64,000 nt of DNA from NCBI RefSeq assembly GCF_000455265.1, contig NZ_HG005140.1, positions 153,139 to 217,138 of the forward strand, in the 5' to 3' direction. This document shows positions 51,953-59,160 of this stretch, in pieces. Position 1 is the first letter of the stretch. Each line of letters begins with the position of its first letter. Made by a program: the position numbers and the translations under genes. This stretch comes from Paenibacillus antibioticophila (GTDB lineage: Bacteria; Bacillota; Bacilli; Paenibacillales; Paenibacillaceae). The notes under the pieces are model-generated. The model worked only from the letters and a program-made list of their open reading frames with translations, was not told the DNA's origin and ran no database searches.

Positions 51953-52001
51953 ACACTACATCTTGGGCTATTCTTAGAAACATCAACCAAATATAGTATC
52001 C
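51953..52001. promoter_or_regulatory. Candidate NrdR boxes upstream of nrdD
   Basis: ACACTACATCTTGG (from 51953) and AACCAAATATAGTATC (from 51985) resemble paired NrdR boxes about three helical turns apart, just upstream of the cobalamin riboswitch. ATATAGTA is shared with the candidate boxes before nrdI. Confidence 0.35.
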
Positions 52002-52007
52002 AAAGAG

Positions 52008-52285
52008 GTGTTCCGGCAATATCTATTACCGGAGCTTAATAGGGAAACGCGGTGCAAATCCGCTGCGGTCCCGCCACTGTAACCGGAGAGCTTGGCAACA
52101 CGATTTGAATCGGTCTTGATGCGATCAAGGCTGAAAATCGTGAATTCCCAAGTGAACCTGCATCGTCCTGATGCCCCATCGGCTAATATGCAACAATGCT
52201 ATATGCAGCAATACCACTGCAGCATGCGTGAGTAACGCTTAGCGGGAAGGCGCCGAACGGGCCGGAAGCCAGGAGACCTGCCTCT
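52008..52285 (+). ncRNA. Cobalamin riboswitch
   Basis: Core sequences of the AdoCbl aptamer are clear: TAGGGAAACGCGGTGCAAAT, CGCTGCGGTCCCGCCACTGT (B12 box region before AACC) and the 3' element GCCAGGAGACCTGCC near 52267-52281. The stretch between the two conserved blocks is unusually long (about 180 nt) and contains extra hairpins. It precedes a terminator and nrdD, so cobalamin probably represses the anaerobic reductase. Confidence 0.9.
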
Positions 52286-52403
52286 TTGCAGTTTGACACC
52301 GTTATGACCCTGCGAGGAACAGGACAAGGTGTCCGATAACCGCGAATACATACACATCGTTGCTTTGCCGTTATGGCAAGCTGTTCAGCTGCGGAAATGG
52401 GCA

Positions 52404-52440
52404 TCATTTGATCGATACGGGGTCAAAAAGATGCCTTTTT
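52404..52440 (+). terminator. Riboswitch-linked terminator before nrdD
   Basis: GGGCATC...GATGCC with inner TTTGATC/GGGTCAA pairing, then TTTTTATTTTTT. It ends about 35 nt before nrdD and fits the expression platform of the cobalamin riboswitch. Confidence 0.75.
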
Positions 52441-52474
52441 ATTTTTTATATTATCGGGTCGGAGGGAAATGAGG

Positions 52475-54451
52475 ATGGCACTATTAAATCACGCCAGTCA
52501 CGGTTTGGAACAAATGCTGGATGAGGTCATTCAGCTCGGAGAAGAGATTGTCTCGTCCGGCAATCTTGAAGTGCTGCGCGAGAATGCGAATTTGAACGGG
52601 GAGAGCTTCTCCGGCAAGATGAGTAAGCTTGGGAGTGAATATGCGAAATGGTATGCGAACCATTTTGTAATGCCGCCGCGCGTTGTTCAAGCGATCCGCG
52701 ATAATGTCGTTTATGTCCACGACCTGGACCAATATGCGATTGGAACAACCAACTGCATTTTCATTCCGTTCGAGCGTCTGCTCCGCGAAGGCTTTAACAC
52801 GGGAAACGGCAGCGTTCGTCCGCCGAATTCCATCATGACCGCGATGGCGCTTGTAGCGATTATTTTCCAATCTCAGCAAAATGCCCAATACGGCGGTGTA
52901 TCGGCGAATAAGCTGGATCATGATCTGGCTCCTTATGTAGCCAAGTCCTTCAGTAAATACTTCCGTAAGGGACTGGAATATTTCGAAGAAGGCGAATTTA
53001 CGGACGAGCTTGGCGAAGTCCATATGGGCCGTGCCGATCTGAAGGAACAATATCCTAGAACATTCAAATATGCCATGAAAGAGACCGAGGCAGAGGCGCT
53101 GCAGGGCGCAGAGAGTCTGGTTCATAACCTGAATACGATGTCCAGCCGGGCTGGCGGACAGATTCCTTTTACAAGCATCAACTATGGGACATGCACTTCT
53201 CCAGAAGGACAGCTGGTTATCCATGCCCTTCTGACGGCCACAATGCGCGGACTGGGCAACGGCGAGACCCCGGTATTTCCAATCCAGATCTTCAAGTGCA
53301 AGCAGGGAGTTAACCAGAATCCGGGCGAACCGAACTACGAGTTGTTCCTGAAGGCGGCAGAATGCTCGGCAAAAAGACTCTACCCTAACTTCGCCAACCT
53401 GGATGCCCCGCTCAATTTGGCTTACTATGATCCCGCTAACCCGGACACTGAATTTGCAACCATGGGGTGCCGTACCCGCGTGCTGAGCGATCGATTCGGG
53501 CGTAACCATCTGTCCGGCAAAGGAAACCTGTCCTTCAATACGCTGAACCTGGTGAAGCTCGGACTGGAGCACGGTATCGCGCTGGGACGCCGCCGGACCG
53601 CCGATGAACGCGGCTTCTACAAAGAATTGGAGCATTATATGGATATTGCCCTGGAGGGATTGCTTCATCGCTTCCAAATCCAGGCGTCACAAAAGGCAAA
53701 AGCCTCGGACTTCATGATGCGTGAAGGCGTCTGGGAAGGCGGAGAACAGCTTGCTCCGGACGATCAGGTCCGCGATCTGATCAAGCATGGCAGCTTGTCC
53801 ATCGGATTCATCGGCATGGCGGAATGCATGAAGGCGATGTACGGCAAGCATCATGGCGAAGACGAGGAAGTTTACAAGAAGGCACTGGAAATCGTCGCCT
53901 TTATGCGGGCTTACTGCGACCGTCAGAGCGATCTTCATAATCTGAACATTACCCTGTTCGCCACACCGGCGGAAGGATTGTCAGGCAAGTTTACAAAGCG
54001 CGACCGCGCAACCTATGGCAAGGTTCCAGGTATCGTCGATCGTGAATATTATACAAACTCATTCCATATTCCGGTCTATTACCCTATCAGCGCAGCCAAG
54101 AAGATTTCATTGGAAGCCGAGTTCCACGAATTGTGTAATGCCGGCGCAATCTCTTATATCGAGTTGAACGGTAACGCCCGCAGCAATCCGGAGGCTTTCC
54201 TGAAAATCATTCAATATGCGCTGTCCCAAAATGTCAGCTATTTCAGCATTAACCATCCGATCGACCGCTGCTCGGCTTGCGGATTCGAAGGGATTATCGG
54301 AGCGAACTGCCCTTCCTGCGGAAAGCACGAGAATGAGGTTCATATCCGCCGTCTTCGCCGGGTAACCGGCTACCTGACCGGTGATTACCAGACTCGCTTC
54401 AATGCAGCCAAGCAAGCAGAGGTCCGGGACCGCGTTAAGCACCAAGCATGA
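52475..54451 (+). CDS. nrdD: Anaerobic (class III) ribonucleoside-triphosphate reductase
   Basis: A 658-residue glycyl-radical enzyme that reduces ribonucleoside triphosphates without oxygen. Landmarks: HDLDQYAIGTTNC, INYGTCTSPEGQ, the zinc-site CSACGFEGIIGANCPSCG near residue 605, and the glycyl radical loop RRVTGYLTGDY near 630. The N-terminal ATP cone seen in E. coli NrdD is missing, so dATP inhibition may be absent. ATG 52475 is chosen, 8 nt after GGAGGG (ATG 52469 is too close). Controlled by the upstream cobalamin riboswitch. Confidence 0.95.
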   Translation: MALLNHASHGLEQMLDEVIQLGEEIVSSGNLEVLRENANLNGESFSGKMSKLGSEYAKWYANHFVMPPRVVQAIRDNVVYVHDLDQYAIGTTNCIFIPFERLLREGFNTGNGSVRPPNSIMTAMALVAIIFQSQQNAQYGGVSANKLDHDLAPYVAKSFSKYFRKGLEYFEEGEFTDELGEVHMGRADLKEQYPRTFKYAMKETEAEALQGAESLVHNLNTMSSRAGGQIPFTSINYGTCTSPEGQLVIHALLTATMRGLGNGETPVFPIQIFKCKQGVNQNPGEPNYELFLKAAECSAKRLYPNFANLDAPLNLAYYDPANPDTEFATMGCRTRVLSDRFGRNHLSGKGNLSFNTLNLVKLGLEHGIALGRRRTADERGFYKELEHYMDIALEGLLHRFQIQASQKAKASDFMMREGVWEGGEQLAPDDQVRDLIKHGSLSIGFIGMAECMKAMYGKHHGEDEEVYKKALEIVAFMRAYCDRQSDLHNLNITLFATPAEGLSGKFTKRDRATYGKVPGIVDREYYTNSFHIPVYYPISAAKKISLEAEFHELCNAGAISYIELNGNARSNPEAFLKIIQYALSQNVSYFSINHPIDRCSACGFEGIIGANCPSCGKHENEVHIRRLRRVTGYLTGDYQTRFNAAKQAEVRDRVKHQA

Positions 54452-54969
54452 ACATCTGCGGCTACTATCCTGAGAGCATCAACGAAGGCGAAGGACTGCG
54501 GGCAGCCATCTTTATCAGCGGCTGTAGACACTACTGTAAAGGCTGCTTCAGCGTCGCTACCTGGAACTTCGATTATGGCGAGGAATTGACAGAGGTTAAA
54601 GAACAGGAAATTATTAATGACATTAAGAATAATCCATTACTCAGCGGGCTGACGATTCTCGGCGGGGATCCGTTCTTCTCTGCGGCTGAGGTCAGCGGCT
54701 TCATCGATCGGCTGCGTGCCCAGGCTGGAGAGATTTCGATCTGGATTTATAGCGGGTATACCTATGAGGAATTGATTGCAGATAAAAATGCTGCCGAGTA
54801 CGGCTTGCTGGCACGCTGTCAGGTATTGGTGGATGGCCGCTTCGTTCTGGAGCTTCGGGATCCCTCCCTGCTCTATCGCGGCAGCTCCAATCAACGGCTC
54901 ATTGATATTCCGAGCAGCCTGGCGGAAGACAGAGTTGTGCTGTGGGAGCCAGCGCTCTCCTTTCAATAA
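54448..54969 (+). CDS. nrdG: Anaerobic RNR activating protein
   Basis: A 173-residue radical-SAM enzyme that creates the glycyl radical on NrdD. The iron-sulfur motif SGCRHYCKGCFS (CxxxCxxC) is at residues 27-38, followed by TILGGDPFF, the SAM-binding GGD region. It overlaps nrdD by 4 bp (ATGA). The following intergenic region carries the outer arm of a terminator split by array C. Confidence 0.95.
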   Translation: MNICGYYPESINEGEGLRAAIFISGCRHYCKGCFSVATWNFDYGEELTEVKEQEIINDIKNNPLLSGLTILGGDPFFSAAEVSGFIDRLRAQAGEISIWIYSGYTYEELIADKNAAEYGLLARCQVLVDGRFVLELRDPSLLYRGSSNQRLIDIPSSLAEDRVVLWEPALSFQ

Positions 54970-55043
54970 ATTGCAGAACATAAAGCAAAAAGCGGAGGGC
55001 TGTCCCGAAAGGTCGTCAAATTAAATGCCCAGCGTTGCCGGAC

Positions 55044-55275
55044 TTTTGTACGAAATATCAGCCAGCCCCGCTCGGTGGACGGTTCCATGGCGGAGTTTTG
55101 TACGAAAAGTCGCACAACATCCCTCCCGCACCGCCTGAATCCAGGATTTTGAACGAAATATCGTATAAAAGCGTCTGTGAAGCGAGGGGTCGAGGGTAAT
55201 TTGTATGAAATATCGTTCAAACTCCTCCAGTCGATGGCATCAAGGAGCAGTTATATACGAAAATTCGTACAAAAA
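55044..55275 (+). repeat. Palindromic 52-bp-step array C (5 units)
   Basis: Cores start at 55048, 55100, 55151, 55203 and 55255 (steps 52, 51, 52, 52). They are more worn than in A and B: GTACGAAATATCAGCC, GTACGAAAAGTCGCAC, GAACGAAATATCGTAT, GTATGAAATATCGTTC, ATACGAAAATTCGTAC. Spacers are GC-richer than those of A and B. Confidence 0.85.
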
Positions 55276-55301
55276 GCATTCGCGCCGCGGCCACTTCCTA
55301 C

Positions 55302-55358
55302 AAACACAAAAAAAGCCGAATGGAAAATATCACCTTTTCCTTCCGGCTTTTTGTGTTT
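55302..55358. terminator. Bidirectional terminator inside the array C region
   Basis: AAACACAAAAAAAGCCG pairs with CGGCTTTTTGTGTTT, with an inner TGGAAAA/CTTTTCC stem, and T-runs for both strands. It may end the methyltransferase transcript and any array transcript. Confidence 0.75.
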
Positions 55359-55412
55359 AGAGACTTACTGGGACAGCCCCGCCGCTTTTTTTGTTATGTT
55401 CAAAGCTCCGGC

Positions 55413-56198
55413 TTACGTCGGCTTACGTGCAATGATCATAAAACGATGCTCCCGGCTCGTGATCTTTCCGTCCTTTTGCAGCCGATTCTGTAATCTCATC
55501 AGTTGCGGATAACAGCGTTCTACCGTGAAGCCCGGGAATTCCCACTCTATGATCCTGGCAAATTGCACAAGCGCCCCGATGTCCAGAAAGGTCAGTTCCG
55601 GAAAGTATTCCTCCTGTTTTAGAATCGAAAAGCCGTTTAGCTCAAGCTCCTGCACTGTATTGTAAAGGTTGAATCCGGGATCCGTATGCGAGGCATCCTC
55701 TCCCAGCAGAAACCGGGACAGCTCCCGGTTGTTTTGTCCGCCCACCTGCTGAGTAAGGAACACACCTCCCGGCTTGAGAATTCGCCGTACCTCCGAGATG
55801 CAGAACGATTCGTGACGATTGATGACCATATCGAACATTCCGCTCTCGAAGGGCAGCTCTTCATCCTTTTCTACTGCTCTGATCTCAATTCCATAGGCCG
55901 GGAGCTTCTTCTTGCATAACTCCACATTCGGCGGATACGCTTCCGTCGCATAGGTGCTCCCTCTTGGAGGCGAGAGCGACAAAAGAAATTCACCGCCTCC
56001 GGTACCCATATCAAGCAAGGTCGTCCCATCCTTCATATGTTCAAGCACGGCCTCGCGGTAATTCCAAGGAAGTTCCTGTTCCAACATCCGGCCCGACAGA
56101 CGGGAGAAGTCCCATCCCTGAAAATCCTTAGCTTCCTCTGCTTCCCAGTAAGCCCTAAGCTGAGCTTGCCCGTTGTGTCCATTCTCATTTCTCTTCAT
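55413..56198 (-). CDS. SAM-dependent methyltransferase
   Basis: A 261-residue class I methyltransferase. SAM-binding glycine motif TLLDMGTGGGEF near residue 60, acidic motif YATEAYPPN, and the NRHESFCISEVRRILKPGGVFL region of small-molecule methyltransferases near 132. Similar to proteins of the UbiE/RlmA-like superfamily, but the substrate cannot be read from sequence. It has a structured 5' leader described separately. Start ATG 56198 lies 8 nt after AGAGGGGT. Confidence 0.88.
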   Translation of the reverse strand: MKRNENGHNGQAQLRAYWEAEEAKDFQGWDFSRLSGRMLEQELPWNYREAVLEHMKDGTTLLDMGTGGGEFLLSLSPPRGSTYATEAYPPNVELCKKKLPAYGIEIRAVEKDEELPFESGMFDMVINRHESFCISEVRRILKPGGVFLTQQVGGQNNRELSRFLLGEDASHTDPGFNLYNTVQELELNGFSILKQEEYFPELTFLDIGALVQFARIIEWEFPGFTVERCYPQLMRLQNRLQKDGKITSREHRFMIIARKPT

Positions 56199-56208
56199 AC
56201 GATTACCC

Positions 56209-56314
56209 CTCTCTTGGATTCATGGCTTGATCAAGAGCAGGTGCAGCCGTCCGATAACCTAACTTCCTTCAGCCCGGTACATGTGGTTATCAGCTTGTAT
56301 AGGCTGCACCGGGC
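56209..56314 (-). promoter_or_regulatory. Structured leader with alternative stems before the methyltransferase gene
   Basis: On the minus strand GGTGCAGCC (56310-56302) pairs with GGCTGCACC (56248-56240) and GATAACC (56291-56285) with GGTTATC (56259-56253). GCCCGGT (56314-56308) can instead pair with ACCGGGC (56278-56272), sharing GGT with the first stem. CTCTTG/CAAGAG forms another hairpin next to the ribosome site. No known riboswitch class was recognised. Confidence 0.5.
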
Positions 56315-56365
56315 AGTTACCGAAGAGCATCACATCATCCCTCCTTTAAACTTTTCACACTATAC

Positions 56366-56485
56366 CTAAACTGGCGGCAATGACCCGTACTGATTCAGCT
56401 CATCTTCAAAATCATCTTCATCAAGCTTGCCGCCCAAAAAACCGCCGGTCATCATTTTTAAAGTCCGGTATTCCCACTGTATCAA
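56366..56485 (-). CDS. Tiny DUF4177-like protein, possibly truncated
   Basis: A 39-residue frame from TTG 56485, 6 nt after GGAGGAG. The sequence WEYRTLKMMTGGFLGGKLDE resembles the start of DUF4177 proteins (EYK...GFFGGK-DE), followed by an acidic segment (DDFEDELNQYG), but ends at SLPPV where the family normally continues with GWELV. It may be a shortened relic or a real small protein. It lies between the methyltransferase and ATPase genes. Confidence 0.5.
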   Translation of the reverse strand: MIQWEYRTLKMMTGGFLGGKLDEDDFEDELNQYGSLPPV

Positions 56486-56560
56486 GATATCTCCTCCGTT
56501 TTCCATAGGCTTGAAAGTTCAGCCCGTATTCTTTTTCAACGCAGCTTCAATGCTAATAAT

Positions 56561-57313
56561 TCATAGCAATTCACGCAGCATGCGCTCCCGGTTGTTGACG
56601 AATTCCTTCATGATGATGAAATGCTCCGTCTCCTCCAGGGTCGTCTCAGCAATCCCATCAGGAGTCAGTTGATAGATCCGGCTATCGGGATAAGCCATTA
56701 GGATCGGCGAATGCGTTGAGATAATGAACTGCGAACGCTTGCCGATCAGCTCGTGAATACGCGAGAGCATCGCCATCTGCCGGAACGGAGAAAGCGCGGC
56801 TTCGGGCTCATCAAGAATATAGAGGCCATGCCCGCTGAACCGGTGCATAAAGGCCGCAAAGAACGATTCGCCGTGCGACATTTCATGAAGCGATTTTCCT
56901 CCATAGGAATCGATGATAGGAGGCGCAAAGCTATTTTCCCGGTCTAATATATCAATTTCCGTCGCCAGGTTATAGTAGCTCTCTGCCCGGAAGAAAAAGC
57001 CGTCCCTCGGCCGAGCCGCTCCGCGAGAAGGGCGCAAATATTTATACAGCTCGGAATGAGTCGCCGCGGTAGAGAACGTGAAGTTCAGTGTTCCGCCTTC
57101 CGGATTAAACCCCAGCGCCACGGCAACAGCCTCCAGCAGGGTGGATTTGCCCATGCCATTCTCCCCTACGATATAGGTCACCTTAGGGTGAAAATCAAGA
57201 CGGTCCAGACGAGACACCGCCGGAAGATCAAACGGATATTGCCGGAACGTAGGCACCTCGTCACGCAGCAGAATCATGCTCCGCAAATAGCTCTGTGCCT
57301 CATACAAGCTCAC
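56561..57313 (-). CDS. SMC-like/AAA ATPase (stand-alone ABC ATPase)
   Basis: A 250-residue soluble ATPase. Walker A VGENGMGKSTLLEAVAVALG near residue 52, signature-like EMSHGESFFAAFMHRF (HGES for SGGQ) near 150, Walker B LYILDEPEAALSP, and FIISTHSPILMAYP as the switch. It belongs to the predicted-ATPase group (COG3910-like) often annotated as AAA family. No coiled coil or transporter partner. Start GTG 57313 overlaps the stop of the upstream exporter gene as GTGA, indicating co-translation; the functional link is unclear. Confidence 0.88.
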   Translation of the reverse strand: MSLYEAQSYLRSMILLRDEVPTFRQYPFDLPAVSRLDRLDFHPKVTYIVGENGMGKSTLLEAVAVALGFNPEGGTLNFTFSTAATHSELYKYLRPSRGAARPRDGFFFRAESYYNLATEIDILDRENSFAPPIIDSYGGKSLHEMSHGESFFAAFMHRFSGHGLYILDEPEAALSPFRQMAMLSRIHELIGKRSQFIISTHSPILMAYPDSRIYQLTPDGIAETTLEETEHFIIMKEFVNNRERMLRELL

Positions 57314-59160
57314 TGCGTGTCCTCCCCCTCTTCCTCAAAATGCCCCTGATGCAGCTCCTTATAAAATCCGTCCTGACGCAGCAATGCCTCATGGTCCCCT
57401 TGCTCAATCAGCTTGCCGCCCTGCAGCACCAGGATTTTGTCTGCCTGCCGAATCGTATTCAGCCGGTGAGCAATGACGAAGCTGGTCCGGCCCTGCATCA
57501 AGCGCTGCAAGCCCTCCTGGATTTTCAGCTCTGTCACCGTATCAATACTGCTTGTCGCCTCGTCCAGAACAAGGACGGACGGATTAGCCAGCATCGCCCG
57601 GGCAATGGCAAGCAGTTGCTTCTGTCCCTGACTGATGCCATCTCCTCCGACGCCAAGCCGTTTGTCATAGCCTTCCGCGAGCCTCGTGATGAAAGAGTGC
57701 GCATTCGCCAGCTTGGCGGCTTCCTCCACTTCTTCATCCGTAGCATCCAGACGGCCATAACGGATATTCTCGCGAATCGTGCCTGCAAACAGGAAGGAAT
57801 CCTGCAGGACAAAGGCCATATGTCCGCGCAGGCTGTCTCGCGTAATCTTCGACAGGTCATAGCCGTCCAGGGTAATGACACCCTTTGTAGGCTCGTAAAA
57901 GCGGGACAACAGCTGAATCAGCGTCGTCTTGCCTGCGCCGGTCGGGCCGACAAGCGCAATCATTTGCCCGGGCTCAGCGCGAAAGCTGATACTTTCCAAA
58001 ATATCATCATCCCGTTCCTCATCGTAAGAGAAGCTGACTTCCCGGAATTCCACAGCCCCTTCTACCTCACGCAGCACCTTGGCTCCGGACTCATCGCGGG
58101 ATTCCTCCGGCTCATCCATTACTTCAAATACACGCTCCGCACCCGCGATGGCCGATAGCAGCGTATTCCATTGGTTCGCCAGATCGTTCAACGGACGGGT
58201 GAATTGCCGGGCATATTCGACAAACACGATAATGACACCAACCGTCACCTGACCATGAATAGCCAAAATTCCCCCGATGCCGGCGACGAGTGCGAAGCTG
58301 AGGTTATTCAGGGCATTCATCAGCTTGGGAATGAAGCCGGAGATCGCCTGCGCCCAGAAGCCGGATTCCCGGATGGCGGCGTTGCGCTGCCGGAACTCGC
58401 CAATTACCCGCTCCTCGCGGGAGAATGCCTTGATAATCCGCTGCCCGGACAGCGTCTCCTCGATATATCCGTTCAGCTCCCCCAGATCCCGCTGCCGCTG
58501 CTTGAAGAGCGGACCTGTCCGGCTTGTAATCCAGCGCATTCCTAGCATCATCAGCGGCACGACCAGGAAGGTGAGCAAGGTAAGAAGCGGACTCAGAATC
58601 AGCATCACAGTCAAGGTGCCGAGCAAGATCAGAACACTCGAAAAAATCTGGATGGCCGAGCTGTTCAACGTCACGCTTACATTATCGATATCATTCGTAA
58701 CCCGGCTCATGATTTCCCCTTGCTGCCGCTTCGCAAAGAACGGAATCGGAAGCCGGTGCAGCTTGGCGAACAGATCGCGGCGCAGCCGGAATACGGTCTC
58801 CTGCGCAATTTCGATCATCCAGATATTTTGCAGCCAACCGGTCAATGACGTTGCCCCGTAAGCAAGGGCAAGGCCGCCCAGGAACAGCAGCCACGGCTGG
58901 CCGCCGGCACCCTCAAGATAATCGTCGACTGCGACCCCGATCAAATAAGGACCCAGCAGCGCAAGCCCCGAGTTGAGCAGCACCATGAACAGAACCAGCA
59001 GCAGCTTGTATTTCCGTTCCGCCAGATAAAGCCAGAGACGGCCGAGTGTGCCGGACCAGTTCCTGGCTCTCGCCTTCGGTTTCCTCCCGGTTCCGGCGCC
59101 TTGCTGAATAAGCTTGCCGGGATACGGATGGCGAAACGGCTCAGTAAGCGCTTTGAACAT
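57310..59160 (-). CDS. ABC exporter half-transporter (YfiC/BmrD-like), active-site Walker B
   Basis: A 616-residue exporter subunit with six membrane helices (about 45-340) and a C-terminal ATPase. Walker A GPTGAGKTTLIQ near 405, Walker B VLVLDEATSSID with catalytic Glu, but the signature is degenerate: ISQGQKQ instead of LSGGQ. It overlaps the other half-transporter gene by 20 bp; the pair fits heterodimeric multidrug exporters such as BmrCD and TM287/288, in which one of two ATP sites is degenerate. Substrate unknown. Confidence 0.93.
   Translation of the reverse strand: MFKALTEPFRHPYPGKLIQQGAGTGRKPKARARNWSGTLGRLWLYLAERKYKLLLVLFMVLLNSGLALLGPYLIGVAVDDYLEGAGGQPWLLFLGGLALAYGATSLTGWLQNIWMIEIAQETVFRLRRDLFAKLHRLPIPFFAKRQQGEIMSRVTNDIDNVSVTLNSSAIQIFSSVLILLGTLTVMLILSPLLTLLTFLVVPLMMLGMRWITSRTGPLFKQRQRDLGELNGYIEETLSGQRIIKAFSREERVIGEFRQRNAAIRESGFWAQAISGFIPKLMNALNNLSFALVAGIGGILAIHGQVTVGVIIVFVEYARQFTRPLNDLANQWNTLLSAIAGAERVFEVMDEPEESRDESGAKVLREVEGAVEFREVSFSYDEERDDDILESISFRAEPGQMIALVGPTGAGKTTLIQLLSRFYEPTKGVITLDGYDLSKITRDSLRGHMAFVLQDSFLFAGTIRENIRYGRLDATDEEVEEAAKLANAHSFITRLAEGYDKRLGVGGDGISQGQKQLLAIARAMLANPSVLVLDEATSSIDTVTELKIQEGLQRLMQGRTSFVIAHRLNTIRQADKILVLQGGKLIEQGDHEALLRQDGFYKELHQGHFEEEGEDTQ

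Larger units (their letters stand above)
54987..55390. terminator. Nested inverted repeats surrounding array C
   Basis: AAAAAGCGGAGGGCTGTCCC (54987-55006) is the inverse of GGGACAGCCC-CGCCGCTTTTT (55370-55390) with one mismatch and one indel. Both ends look like halves of a bidirectional terminator of nrdG and the methyltransferase gene. The 52-bp array and a second terminator lie inside the loop. Confidence 0.6.
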
